A stretch of DNA of 60,152 nucleotides from Syntrophaceae bacterium UBA5619 (GTDB lineage Bacteria; Desulfobacterota; Syntrophia; Syntrophales; UBA5619): assembly GCA_002424545.1 (NCBI GenBank), contig DIKL01000072.1, positions 1-60,152 on the forward strand, in the 5' to 3' direction. How positions within the stretch are numbered: position 1 is the first letter of the stretch; each line of letters begins with the position of its first letter. A model generated the notes under the pieces. That model ran no database searches. It was not told the DNA's origin and was given only the letters and a program-made list of their open reading frames with translations. Shown here one piece after another: positions 16,156 to 24,566 of the stretch. The translations under genes and the position numbers were made by a program.

Positions 16156-17316
16156 TCATATCCTTGTGATGCAGAAAAGCTCGTCGTGGCCGAGGAGTTC
16201 CGCCCGCGATAGCTCTCCGGAGGCAATCCGGAGGATCTTTTCGAACAATTCCGCGCCTACCTCGGCAATGGCCGCCCCCTCAACAATCCCGCCGGCGTTG
16301 AAGTCGAGGTTGAATTTCATCCGTTTGTAGGTTTCGCCGTTTCCCGTGATCTTGATGACCGGGACGCCCGGAAATCCGGTCGGCGTCCCTCGGCCGGTCG
16401 TAAAGACAACCGCCTGGCAGCCGGACGCGACCAGACCAGTGACCGCCTCCCCATCATGACCGACGCAGTCCAGAAGATAGAGTCCCGGCGCCTCCGGATA
16501 CTGTCCGTAACGGACAATCCCCCGGATTGGGCCGGTTCCGGCTTTGTAGATCCCGCCCAGGGCCTTCTCGACGACGGAGGTGACCCCGCCATCCTCGTTT
16601 CCCGGCGAAATCAGGGCGGAACGATGCTGAACCTCCGCCCCCGTCGTAGCCAGACTGAGCCGTTTTTCCATGTCGCCGATGATCGATAAGATTTCACCGG
16701 CAACCTTGGGATTCACGGCGCGTCCGGCGAGGATTTGCTCCGCCCCGATCAACTCGGTCACTTCGGTGAAAATCGCCCGGGCGCCGGCGGCGACGATTTG
16801 GTCGGCCACCCAGCCGAGGGCCGGATTGGCGGCGAGACCCGAGGTGGCATCCGTACCGCCGCACTTGAGCCCGAGGGAGAGGTCGGACAAGGGAAAGTCC
16901 TCTCGTCGCTGCCGCGAAGCTTCCTCGGAAAACCGGCCGGCGAAGGCAATCCCCTTCTCAATCGCCTGAAGAGTGTCCCCCTCTTCCTGAATCACGACCA
17001 TCGCGACCGGTTTTCCGGTGGAGGCGATGCTCTCCGCCAGTTCTCGGGCACGGAATCGTTCGCACCCCAGGCCCACAACGACGACGCCATAAAAGTTGGG
17101 GTGTCTTCCCAGCCCCTTGAGACCCCGGGCGGTCAATTCCAGATCCAAGCCGACCTGGCTGCAGCCAACGGGATGGCAGAAAGCTATCGCGCCGGCGACA
17201 TGTTCGGCGATCCGCCGGGCAACGGTGTTGGCGCAAAAGACCGAGGGGATGACGGCGACTGCATTGCGGATGCCCGGTAACCCCTGTAACCTGCGATATC
17301 CTGCAAACGTTATCAT
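16156..17316 (-). CDS. UxaA-family dehydratase/lyase, large subunit
   Basis: A 386-residue protein of the altronate/galactarate dehydratase C-terminal family, also shared by sulfolactate sulfo-lyase SuyB. The N-terminus ITFAGYRRLQGLPGIRN is the usual family opening, and conserved Cys/His stretches follow: FCHPVGCSQVG, GLGCERF, GLKCGGTDATSG, DCVGHDGEAVTG and FTTGRGTPTGFP. These form the metal-dependent active site. With the small subunit it removes water (or sulfite) from the alpha/beta position of a hydroxy acid. I chose the start at 17316, just after the small-subunit stop; an in-frame ATG at 17346 would overlap that gene by 26 bases. Confidence 0.85.
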   Translation of the reverse strand: MITFAGYRRLQGLPGIRNAVAVIPSVFCANTVARRIAEHVAGAIAFCHPVGCSQVGLDLELTARGLKGLGRHPNFYGVVVVGLGCERFRARELAESIASTGKPVAMVVIQEEGDTLQAIEKGIAFAGRFSEEASRQRREDFPLSDLSLGLKCGGTDATSGLAANPALGWVADQIVAAGARAIFTEVTELIGAEQILAGRAVNPKVAGEILSIIGDMEKRLSLATTGAEVQHRSALISPGNEDGGVTSVVEKALGGIYKAGTGPIRGIVRYGQYPEAPGLYLLDCVGHDGEAVTGLVASGCQAVVFTTGRGTPTGFPGVPVIKITGNGETYKRMKFNLDFNAGGIVEGAAIAEVGAELFEKILRIASGELSRAELLGHDELFCITRI

Positions 17317-17320
17317 ATCA

Positions 17321-17617
17321 TCATCCCGGTAAAGCCGATTGATCATGCCCGCGCCGGCAAACGAGGTTGTGGAGATGGATCCAGTCGCCGGCGACGATTT
17401 CCCGTTGCGCCCTGCCGATCTCCTCGCCGTACTTGATGATCGGCTCGTCGGTGCAAAGATCCGCAAGGGCAATCTTGTGCCCGAACGCAATGGCCTGCCG
17501 TGCCTCAAGACGGATCACCTTTCCATCGGTTTTCACAACGATCTCCTCACCCGGACCCACATCCGACAGCACAACAGCAACATTGTCTCGGGGATCGATT
17601 TTCAGTGCCTTGGCCAC
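17321..17617 (-). CDS. UxaA-family dehydratase/lyase, small (SAF-domain) subunit
   Basis: A 98-residue SAF-domain protein, the separate small subunit of UxaA-type enzymes. Family features are KIDPRDNVAVVL (6-17), FGHKIALADL (45-54), IIKYGEEIGRA (60-70) and the terminal HLHNL (81-85), where His47 and His81/83 are the expected functional residues. It is the first gene of the leftward operon and immediately precedes the large subunit. The same two-subunit architecture occurs in altronate dehydratase-like proteins and in SuyAB, so sequence alone does not fix the substrate. Confidence 0.85.
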   Translation of the reverse strand: MAKALKIDPRDNVAVVLSDVGPGEEIVVKTDGKVIRLEARQAIAFGHKIALADLCTDEPIIKYGEEIGRAQREIVAGDWIHLHNLVCRRGHDQSALPG

Positions 17618-17737
17618 GTTGCCTTCACTCCTTTTTCAGAGGATCAAGAGACCCATGCAGTCGAATTCCTATTCAATCTCACGAAGTTTTCCCAGATGAG
17701 GGTCAGGTCCGCAGCCTCAGAGAACCGCTCGGCGCCT

Positions 17738-17767
17738 TCCATACCCGCGCCGGCCCGAGATTGTCAA
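17738..17767 (-). promoter_or_regulatory. sigma-70-type promoter for the UxaA operon
   Basis: On the minus strand a perfect -35 TTGACA (17767-17762) is followed after 18 bases by TATGGA (17743-17738). This is about 120 bases upstream of the UxaA small-subunit start, leaving a long leader. The 258-base divergent region (17618-17875) also has to hold the rightward operon's promoter and probably a shared operator. Confidence 0.55.
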
Positions 17768-17875
17768 GTTTTTTCAGGAAATCGCTTTTGCACCCTTGCC
17801 GCAACACGTAAAGTGAGGTACAGATCTCAAATACTTTATGGTGTTGAACCAATTTTTCTTTATGGAGAGTTTTTT

Positions 17876-18856
17876 ATGTACAGGATTCTTGTGGTCGAAC
17901 ATATTCATCAAGCCGGCGAGGCGATGATGTCACAGAAAGCGGAACTGGTCTTTCCCAAACCCCAAACACCGGAAGGGATTATCGAAGCCATCGGTGACTG
18001 CGACGCCCTGGTGGTCAGGAACACGCCGATCACACGGCAAATCATGAATGCCGCTCCGAAACTCGCGGTCATTGGCAGGCACGGGGTCGGCTACGATACT
18101 GTCGATACCCAGGCGGCCGCTGAACTCGGAATTCCGGTCGTCTATACTCCGGCTTCAAACACGGAGAGCGTGGCCGAGCTTGCGATCGGGTTCATACTCG
18201 CCCTCTGCCGGAAAATTGTGCAGGCCAACGCCGCCATGAAATCCGGAGAGTTGATCAGCGACACGGTAACCATGGCCATTATGGCGCGGCAGAAGGGGCT
18301 CATCACAAACGATCTGTGGGGAAAAACCCTGGGCGTCATCGGTGTGGGAAGAATCGGTTCCTCCGTGTCGAAAAAAATGATTGCGGCCTTCAACATGCGA
18401 GTGCTGGGCTACGACCCATATGTAGATGCCGAAACCTTCGTCGGCTACGGGGTTCAGAAGATAGCTTCTCTCGAGGAGATGCTCCCCCAATGCGATTACA
18501 TTGCCGTCCACTGCTCCGGCGGCGCGGAAACGCGGCACATGATCAATGAACGGATGTTGGCCCTCATGAAACCCACGGCCTACCTGCTGAACACCGCGCG
18601 CGGCACTATCGTGGACGAGACCGCACTGATCAAAGCACTCCAAGACAAGCGGATCGCCGGCGCGGCGATCGACGTCTTTGATCCGGAACCGCCTCACAGG
18701 GAAAATCCGCTGCTGCACATGGAAAACGTCATCGTGACCTCGCATCTGGGTGCCATGACGGAGGAAAGCCTGCGCAACATGGCCACCATGGTCGCCCAGG
18801 GCGTTTTGGATGTTCTGGAGGGCAGGCAGCCTCAGTACCCGGTGGTGAACCCCTGA
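17876..18856 (+). CDS. D-isomer-specific 2-hydroxyacid dehydrogenase
   Basis: A 326-residue NAD(P)-dependent dehydrogenase of the SerA/glyoxylate reductase family. The Rossmann motif is GVIGVGRIGSSV (153-164), the substrate Arg lies in NTARGTIVDE (about 236-245), and the catalytic Glu and His follow in DVFDPEPP and SHLGAMTEE. It has no ACT regulatory domain, so it is not a full-length serine-pathway SerA. It would interconvert a 2-oxo acid such as glyoxylate or hydroxypyruvate and the D-2-hydroxy acid. The start at 17876 has GGAGAG upstream; the frame stays open 179 codons further but that part is not protein-like. It heads the rightward operon with lutABC. Confidence 0.88.
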   Translation: MYRILVVEHIHQAGEAMMSQKAELVFPKPQTPEGIIEAIGDCDALVVRNTPITRQIMNAAPKLAVIGRHGVGYDTVDTQAAAELGIPVVYTPASNTESVAELAIGFILALCRKIVQANAAMKSGELISDTVTMAIMARQKGLITNDLWGKTLGVIGVGRIGSSVSKKMIAAFNMRVLGYDPYVDAETFVGYGVQKIASLEEMLPQCDYIAVHCSGGAETRHMINERMLALMKPTAYLLNTARGTIVDETALIKALQDKRIAGAAIDVFDPEPPHRENPLLHMENVIVTSHLGAMTEESLRNMATMVAQGVLDVLEGRQPQYPVVNP

Positions 18857-18905
18857 AAAATTGTAGGGGTATTTGAAGACTGGTCGACGAAAAGAGATTC
18901 ATATC

Positions 18906-19640
18906 ATGCAAACGATCCAACTGTTCATTACCTGCATGGCGGAGAATCTTCTCCCCGATGTCCTGAAAAAAATGGTCCTCCTGCTGGAACGCCTCGATGT
19001 CCGGTGCGAATTTCCGGAGAACCAGACCTGCTGTGGACAGCCCTTCTTCAACAGCGGCTTTCAGACCGAGGGACGGGAAATGGCCCGCCGCTGGATGAAG
19101 GCGTTCGCCGAGACCGAAGGCTACATCGTGGCCCCTTCGGGTTCCTGCGTCGAGTTCGTCAAACACCGTTATCCGATGATGTTCCCGGAGGGGTCGACGG
19201 AGCGGGAACGGGCGGTTCGGGTCGCTGCGCGAGTCCTGGAATTCAGCCAGTTTCTTGTCCATATTCTCAAGGTCACGGACGTCGGGGCCGCTTTCCCCCA
19301 CCGCGTGACCTGCCATTACCCATGCCACCTGACCCGCGGGCTGGGCGTCCGCAACGAACCGCTGGAACTGCTGCGGGCGGTCCGTGGTCTGGAGTTGATC
19401 CCGTTCGACGAAGCCGAGACCTGCTGCGGTTTCGGAGGGATCTTCAGCGTCGTTTATCCCGAGGTGTCCAAGGCGATGCTGGAAACCAAAGTGAAAAACA
19501 TCCTCGCGAGCGGCGCGGAGGTTGTCGTGGTGAGCGAGCCCGGTTGTCTCGTCAACATCCGCGGCGGCTTGGTGAAACTCCATTCCCCGGTGCGGGCAAT
19601 GCATCTCATCGAGATCTTGGCCGAAGGAGGTGCGGAATGA
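18906..19640 (+). CDS. lutA: LutA-type lactate utilisation (heterodisulfide-reductase-like) protein
   Basis: A 244-residue protein with two CCG domains: NQTCCGQPFFNSGF near 36-49 and EAETCCGFGGIFSV near 168-181, each preceded by further conserved Cys (SGSCVEF, CHYPCHL). These domains bind an Fe-S cluster, as in LutA/YkgE and the heterodisulfide-reductase HdrB family. LutABC together oxidise L-lactate to pyruvate at the membrane. The stop overlaps the lutB start (ATGA), so translation is coupled. In this locus the substrate might be lactate or another 2-hydroxy acid produced by the neighbouring pathway. Confidence 0.92.
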   Translation: MQTIQLFITCMAENLLPDVLKKMVLLLERLDVRCEFPENQTCCGQPFFNSGFQTEGREMARRWMKAFAETEGYIVAPSGSCVEFVKHRYPMMFPEGSTERERAVRVAARVLEFSQFLVHILKVTDVGAAFPHRVTCHYPCHLTRGLGVRNEPLELLRAVRGLELIPFDEAETCCGFGGIFSVVYPEVSKAMLETKVKNILASGAEVVVVSEPGCLVNIRGGLVKLHSPVRAMHLIEILAEGGAE

Positions 19641-21082
19641 TGGAAACATCGGCCAGAATCGATTTTCGGGAAAATTCGCGCAACGCCTCCCCGGCCGTCG
19701 TGAAGGCAACGCAGAACAGCACCCGCACGGCGCTGCGGAAGCGCGCCGAGGTTGTCGGGGAGTTCGGCGAGACGCGCTGGCAGGAGCTTCGGCGGGCCGG
19801 ACACGAGATCCGCCTCCACGCCCTGACGCACCTGGACCGCTATCTCATCATGCTCGAAGAGAAGGTCTCCGCCGCCGGCGGTCATGTCCATTGGGCGAGG
19901 GACGCCGAGGAGGCCGGGAAAATCGTTTGCGGGATCGCCTCCGCGCACGACGTCCGGAGCGTGGTCAAGGTCAAGAGCATGGTGTCGGAGGAGATCGACC
20001 TCAATCCCGCGCTGGAGGCCCAAGGAATCCGGGCCTTTGAGACCGACCTGGGGGAATTCATCGTCCAGTTGGCCGGACAGCGGCCCTCCCATATCACGGC
20101 CCCGGCGCTCCACATGACCAAGGAGGAAATCGCCGACCTGTTCTGTAAAAAGCTCGGCATAGACGCAAGTCCCGTCCCCGAAGAGCTGACGGAACTCGCT
20201 CGGGAAAGGCTCCGCCGGGAGTTCCTGAACGCCGGGATGGGGATCTCCGGCGGCAATTTCCTGATCGCGGAAACGGGCACGCTTCTGATCGTGACGAACG
20301 AGGGAAACGGGAGGATGAGCACCACCCTGCCCCCGGTTCACGTCGCCGTCGTCGGGATCGAGAAGGTCATTCCGGACTGGGAGAGCGCCGCGGTCCTCCT
20401 CAAGTTATTGGCGCGGAGCGTCAGCGGAAGTAAGATTACCGCCTACAACACCTTCATCACCGGCGTCCGGGAGGGAGGTCCGAAGGAATTCCATCTCGTT
20501 CTGCTGGACAACGGCAGGTCGCGGATCCTTGCGGACGTTCTTGCCCGGGAGGCGCTCCTCTGCATCCGCTGCGGGGCCTGCATGAACACCTGCCCCGTGT
20601 ACAACCAGGTCGGCGGTTACGCATACGGGGCGGTCTATCAGGGTCCCATCGGATCGATGCTCACCCCGCTGCTTCTGGGAACGAAGGTCGCCGGCGGATT
20701 GCCGTTCGCCTCAACGCTTTGCGGCGCCTGCGCCGATCTCTGTCCGGTGATGATCCCGATCCCGGAGATCCTCCTGCACCTGCGCAAACGCTATGTCGAA
20801 GGGGATGAATTCGAAAGCCCTTCGGTTCCGGGATTCCTCAAGGCGATGGCCAAGGCGGGAAGGATTGTGCTCGGATCGCCCGCGCTGTACCGTCTCGGCG
20901 CGCGGTTGGGCAGAACCCTTCAGGCCCCGCTGCGTCGCGGCGACTGGCTCCCCACACTGCCGCCCCCGCTGAACCGCTGGACCTCCGCACGGCCGTTCCC
21001 CGCGTTTCAGGGAAATTTCCGAAACTGGTGGAAAAACCGGAAAGCCGCTCCCCGACCGACGGAGGGGGGTGCCCATGAATAA
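19637..21082 (+). CDS. lutB: LutB-type iron-sulfur LUD-domain protein
   Basis: A 481-residue protein. Residues about 60-300 form the LUD domain (with GNFLIAETGTLLIVTNEGNG), and the C-terminal part carries two 4Fe-4S motifs, CIRCGACMNTCPVY and CGACADLCPV, completed by a following membrane-surface helix region. It passes electrons between the LutA clusters and the respiratory chain during lactate oxidation. The start at 19637 has GGAGG six bases upstream and overlaps lutA. The last Pro/Arg/Trp-rich 60 residues are typical of the family. It overlaps lutC by eight bases. Confidence 0.93.
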   Translation: MMETSARIDFRENSRNASPAVVKATQNSTRTALRKRAEVVGEFGETRWQELRRAGHEIRLHALTHLDRYLIMLEEKVSAAGGHVHWARDAEEAGKIVCGIASAHDVRSVVKVKSMVSEEIDLNPALEAQGIRAFETDLGEFIVQLAGQRPSHITAPALHMTKEEIADLFCKKLGIDASPVPEELTELARERLRREFLNAGMGISGGNFLIAETGTLLIVTNEGNGRMSTTLPPVHVAVVGIEKVIPDWESAAVLLKLLARSVSGSKITAYNTFITGVREGGPKEFHLVLLDNGRSRILADVLAREALLCIRCGACMNTCPVYNQVGGYAYGAVYQGPIGSMLTPLLLGTKVAGGLPFASTLCGACADLCPVMIPIPEILLHLRKRYVEGDEFESPSVPGFLKAMAKAGRIVLGSPALYRLGARLGRTLQAPLRRGDWLPTLPPPLNRWTSARPFPAFQGNFRNWWKNRKAAPRPTEGGAHE

Positions 21083-21761
21083 AGATCTGACCGCCAGGGA
21101 AACCATTCTGAATCACGTGCGTGCGGCCGTAAACGCCCGTTCCGGCGACCCGTTGAAACCGCCGCCCCTCTCGGCGCGGTTCGAACCGAGGAAGGCTGCA
21201 TCCCTCGATGAAGAAGCGACGAGGATGCTCGGCGAGGTCAAAAAGCTCGGCGGTCACGGCCTAAGGGTTTGTGGGCGTGAGGATTTCTCCGTCGCTCTTG
21301 GGGACCTGATCCGCGCGGAAGGAATCCGGACCGCGGCCTTCAGCGCACATCCGTTCTACGCCCCATACGACGTCGACGATCTGCTGAGGGCTTTCGGGGT
21401 TGAGATCCTTTCCCACAACGGCGACGGGCGCAGGCTTGTGGAATGCGACATGGGAATGACCGTGGCGGACGCGGCGCTTCCCGAGACGGGAACGGTTCTG
21501 CTCCGAACGACACAGGGGCAACCCGACGCGCTGTCGCTGCTGCCCCGCGTCCACCTGGCCCTGGTCGCCCCGGAGGCTCTCCTGGCCGATCTCCATCACG
21601 CCTTTGCGCTGGCGAAGGGCGACAGGCACTTTGTTCTGGTCAGCGGATGCAGCCGCACCGCGGATATCGAGAAGGTGCTGACCCTCGGCGTTCATGGACC
21701 CAAATCCTTTCACCTGTGGATCTGCGGAGACCCTCGCCCGCCGTTCATGCCGCCGGCATAG
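21075..21761 (+). CDS. lutC: LutC-type LUD-domain protein
   Basis: A 228-residue LUD-domain protein, third subunit of the LutABC L-lactate oxidation complex. Family features are GMTVADAALPETGTVLLRT near 135-155 and the C-terminal VSGCSRTADIEKVLTLGVHG. It has no Fe-S motif, as expected. The start at ATG 21075 sits seven bases after a GGAGGGGGG stretch and overlaps the lutB stop; a GTG at 21069 is possible. Right after its stop comes a fragment homologous to the end of the aldolase gene on the other side of the locus. Confidence 0.9.
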   Translation: MNKDLTARETILNHVRAAVNARSGDPLKPPPLSARFEPRKAASLDEEATRMLGEVKKLGGHGLRVCGREDFSVALGDLIRAEGIRTAAFSAHPFYAPYDVDDLLRAFGVEILSHNGDGRRLVECDMGMTVADAALPETGTVLLRTTQGQPDALSLLPRVHLALVAPEALLADLHHAFALAKGDRHFVLVSGCSRTADIEKVLTLGVHGPKSFHLWICGDPRPPFMPPA

Positions 21762-21769
21762 AAAACCGC

Positions 21770-21836
21770 GAAGAGCTCCGGAAGATTCCAGCCAAAACAG
21801 GTTTTATACCGAAGCGATCGTTTGGGTTTCGGCTGT
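21770..21836 (+). pseudogene. 3' remnant of a DapA-family aldolase gene
   Basis: The plus-strand reading EELRKIPAKTGFIPK matches the end of the aldolase at 15198-16088 (EELRKILTETGFMPK). At the DNA level CGCGAAGAGCTCCGGAAGAT is identical, and similarity continues past the aldolase stop into non-coding sequence (TAGTTTGGATTTC against CGTTTGGGTTTC). Only about 67 bases remain and no stop is in the homologous place. It lies directly after lutC, in inverted orientation to the intact gene. Confidence 0.7.
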
Positions 21837-21964
21837 GCTTCCCCGGAAGATTCCATATACCTATCCTTTCGAATTCTTTTCTCTTTTATCATAAAAATGG
21901 TCCCGGAATATTTTAATTGACAACGATTTTCTCTCATGGTAGAGGCATCGGCAAAGGATTACCG

Positions 21965-22984
21965 ATGCCGATGAACCAGATCTTCAACTTGGAGGAAATC
22001 GAAAAGAAGATCCTCCTCATTCTGCGGATCCTGCAGGAATCTCCGGAACCCGTAGGGGCGCGCATCATTGCGCGGCGGATGCAGGATCACGGGATAACCC
22101 TCAGCGAACGGGGGGTCCGCTACCACATGAAGCTGATGGACGAACGCGGGCTGACCCGGCTGGTCGGCCGGCATGACGGTCGAACCATCACGCAGCAGGG
22201 GGTCGAGGAGATCGCTCATGCGCGGGTTCGCGATAAGATCGGGTTGTCCATCTCCCGTATCGAGATTCTGGCCTACCGGACTTCGCTGGACCTGGACCGG
22301 CGTCAGGGACTCGTCCCGATGAATGTCTCGTTCTTCCCCAAAAAGGCTTTCAAAAAGGCTCTGGAGCTGATGAAACCCGCTTTCAGCGCCGGCATCCGCG
22401 TCAGCGAATTGGTCGCCTGCGCCGAAGAAGGGGAGCGGCTGGGCGAGGTGACGGTCCCCGGGGGATACGTCGGCTTTGCCACGGTCTGCAGCATCGTCGT
22501 GAACGGCATCCTGCTCAAGAGCGGAATCCCGATGGATTCGAAATTCGGCGGTATCCTTCAGGTCCGCAGGGGACAGCCGCTCCGATTCATCGAACTGATC
22601 CACTATTCGGGATCGTCCCTCGATCCTTCCGAGGTGTTTATTCGGGGAAGGATGACCTCCGTGAAGGAGGCCGCCCAACGGGGCGAAGGGAAAATACTGG
22701 CCAATTTCAGAGAGATTCCCGTTCCGGCGCTACCACTGGTCGCTGAATTGATCACGAAACTCAAAAACGCGGGCATTGACGGCGTCCTTTCGATCGGCGA
22801 GATCGGCGAGCCGATCTGCCAGATTCCGGTCGACATGAACCGGGTCGGAATGATCCTCTATGGCGGGCTGAATCCCGTCGCCTGCGCGCGTGAGGCGGGA
22901 ATCGACGTGGAGAACCGTGCGATGTCCACCGTCATGGATTATCAGGAATTGCGCGATTTCCGGGAAATCTGCGAGAAACCATAG
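21965..22984 (+). CDS. nrpR: NrpR-family (DUF128) winged-helix transcriptional regulator
   Basis: A 339-residue protein. Residues about 8-75 form an NrpR-type winged helix (LRILQESPEPVGARIIARRM, then LSERGVRYHMKLMDERGL). Residues about 95-335 are one DUF128 domain, the effector-binding part of NrpR, in which NrpR of methanogens senses 2-oxoglutarate and represses nitrogen-assimilation genes. Here one DUF128 copy is present rather than two. The start at 21965 follows AAAGGA with six-base spacing. The next gene, 42 bases on, is glutamate dehydrogenase, so control of 2-oxoglutarate/ammonia metabolism and autoregulation are likely inferences. Confidence 0.8.
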   Translation: MPMNQIFNLEEIEKKILLILRILQESPEPVGARIIARRMQDHGITLSERGVRYHMKLMDERGLTRLVGRHDGRTITQQGVEEIAHARVRDKIGLSISRIEILAYRTSLDLDRRQGLVPMNVSFFPKKAFKKALELMKPAFSAGIRVSELVACAEEGERLGEVTVPGGYVGFATVCSIVVNGILLKSGIPMDSKFGGILQVRRGQPLRFIELIHYSGSSLDPSEVFIRGRMTSVKEAAQRGEGKILANFREIPVPALPLVAELITKLKNAGIDGVLSIGEIGEPICQIPVDMNRVGMILYGGLNPVACAREAGIDVENRAMSTVMDYQELRDFREICEKP

Positions 22985-23026
22985 GGGCGTAAAACGTCCC
23001 ACCAAAAACATAGGGAGGAAAAAGGC

Positions 23027-24274
23027 ATGGCCAAATTCAATCCGTTTGCGATCGCACAGAGACAGCTCGATCAGTGCGCAAAGATACTCCATCTGGATCC
23101 CGGAGTGCAGGCGATCCTGAGGGTTCCGTCACGCGAACTTCACGTCGCGATTCCGGTGCGGATGGACGACGGTTCGGTGAAGGTGTTCCAGGGATTTCGC
23201 GTCCAGTACAACGACGCCAAGGGACCCTGCAAGGGGGGGATCCGCTTCCATCCCGACGAGACGATCGACACCGTCCGCGCGCTGGCCGCCTGGATGACCT
23301 GGAAGTGCGCGCTTCTGGACCTGCCCCTCGGCGGTGGAAAGGGCGGCGTGATCTGCAATCCCAAGGAAATGTCGCAGGGTGAACTGGAGAGGCTGAGTCG
23401 GGCCTACATCGACCAGGTCTGGCAGATGATCGGTCCCGAGAAGGATGTGCCGGCGCCGGATGTCTACACCAACCCTCAGATCATGGCCTGGATGATGGAT
23501 GAGTTTTCAAAGCTTTCCGGGAAAAACCAGTTCGGCCTCCTGACCGGGAAACCCCTCGCCCTCGGCGGATCCCAGGGGCGCGGCGACGCCACCGCCCGAG
23601 GCGGCCTTTTCACGGTCCGCGAAGCGGCCAAAGAGATGGGGATTGACCTTTCGAAGGCGACGATCGCCGTTCAGGGTTACGGCAATGCCGGTTATTATGT
23701 GGCCTGTCTCGCGCAGACGCTGTTCGGCTGCAAGGTCATCGCCGTCAGCGACTCCAAGGGATGCATCCTGAACGACGACGGGCTCAATGCGGAGGCCGTC
23801 GGCAAGCACAAGACAAAAACCTCCACCGTCTGCAACTTCCCGGGCGCAAAAACGATCAGCGATGCACAGATCCTTGAGCTGGACGTGGACATCCTGTTCC
23901 CCTCGGCCCTGGAAAACGTGATCACGGAAGAGAATGCGCCGCGGGTCCGGGCGAAGATCGTTGCCGAACTCGCCAACGGGCCCACATCGCCTGAAGCGGA
24001 CGAGATCCTCCACAAGAACGGCGTCCACGTCATCCCCGATTTCCTCTGCAACGCGGGCGGCGTGACCGTCTCCTACTTCGAAATGGTCCAGAACTTCTAC
24101 ATGTACTACTGGGATGAGGACGTTGTGTACAAGCGTCTGGACAAAAAGATGACCACCGCCTACCATGCGGTCCTGAACACCTCCAAGAGGTACAACATCA
24201 ACATGCGCCAGGCCGCTTACGTCGTGGCGGTTGAGCGCGTCGTCGAGGCAATGAGGCTTCGCGGCTGGGCATAA
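23027..24274 (+). CDS. gdhA: glutamate dehydrogenase
   Basis: A 415-residue Glu/Leu/Phe/Val dehydrogenase. Landmarks are the substrate region GFRVQYNDAKGPCKGGIRFH, the catalytic-Lys loop LPLGGGKGGV, PAPDVYTNPQIMAWMMDE, the Rossmann motif VQGYGNAGYYVA and PDFLCNAGGVTVSYFE. The length fits hexameric subunit GDHs of bacteria and archaea. It converts glutamate plus NAD(P) to 2-oxoglutarate and ammonia or the reverse; in a fermentative organism the catabolic direction is plausible. A good AGGGAGG site lies upstream. It is probably co-transcribed with nrpR and is followed by a clear terminator. Confidence 0.93.
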   Translation: MAKFNPFAIAQRQLDQCAKILHLDPGVQAILRVPSRELHVAIPVRMDDGSVKVFQGFRVQYNDAKGPCKGGIRFHPDETIDTVRALAAWMTWKCALLDLPLGGGKGGVICNPKEMSQGELERLSRAYIDQVWQMIGPEKDVPAPDVYTNPQIMAWMMDEFSKLSGKNQFGLLTGKPLALGGSQGRGDATARGGLFTVREAAKEMGIDLSKATIAVQGYGNAGYYVACLAQTLFGCKVIAVSDSKGCILNDDGLNAEAVGKHKTKTSTVCNFPGAKTISDAQILELDVDILFPSALENVITEENAPRVRAKIVAELANGPTSPEADEILHKNGVHVIPDFLCNAGGVTVSYFEMVQNFYMYYWDEDVVYKRLDKKMTTAYHAVLNTSKRYNINMRQAAYVVAVERVVEAMRLRGWA

Positions 24275-24295
24275 ACCGACGGATGATCCATCGAA

Positions 24296-24314
24296 GGGGG
24301 GCATCGCGCCCCCC
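24296..24314 (+). terminator. Rho-independent terminator after gdhA
   Basis: A 7-bp GC-only stem (GGGGGGC with GCCCCCC) and a five-base loop are followed by TCTATTTT, 20 bases past the gdhA stop. Confidence 0.8.
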
Positions 24315-24340
24315 TCTATTTTGGGTCATCCCCCCCAATC

Positions 24341-24478
24341 TTACTAAGGGGAGCACTATATAGATTGCAGTGTCATAAGCTCTGAAGGCCGCTCATTTCA
24401 ATAGAAGCTTGAAATCTCTGGAATTAAAATTGAATGGCTTCAAAATGAATGACATCTGTTTAGTGCTCCCGGTAGTAA
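24341..24478. repeat. 138-base MITE-like element with 18-bp inverted ends
   Basis: The interval begins TTACTAAGGGGAGCACTA (24341-24358) and ends TAGTGCTCCCGGTAGTAA (24461-24478). These are inverted repeats with 16 of 18 matches, the inner ten perfect. The AT-rich interior has no open frame. It lies in the convergent gap between gdhA and mmsA. No clear target duplication is visible. A miniature inverted-repeat element is the simplest reading; a long-loop RNA structure is an alternative. Confidence 0.5.
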
Positions 24479-24566
24479 TTGAAATCACAGAAATATGTAT
24501 GTTACTAATTTTTAACCATTCCTTCGGACCGAGGAGTCAACATCCTCCTCTTCTCGACAATTGATT

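Noticed and set aside
21838..21964. Archaeal NrpR-type operator (GGAA-N8-TTCC) upstream of nrpR
   Set aside because: Only a GGAA-N2-TTCC is present near 21848; the spacing does not match the known operator.
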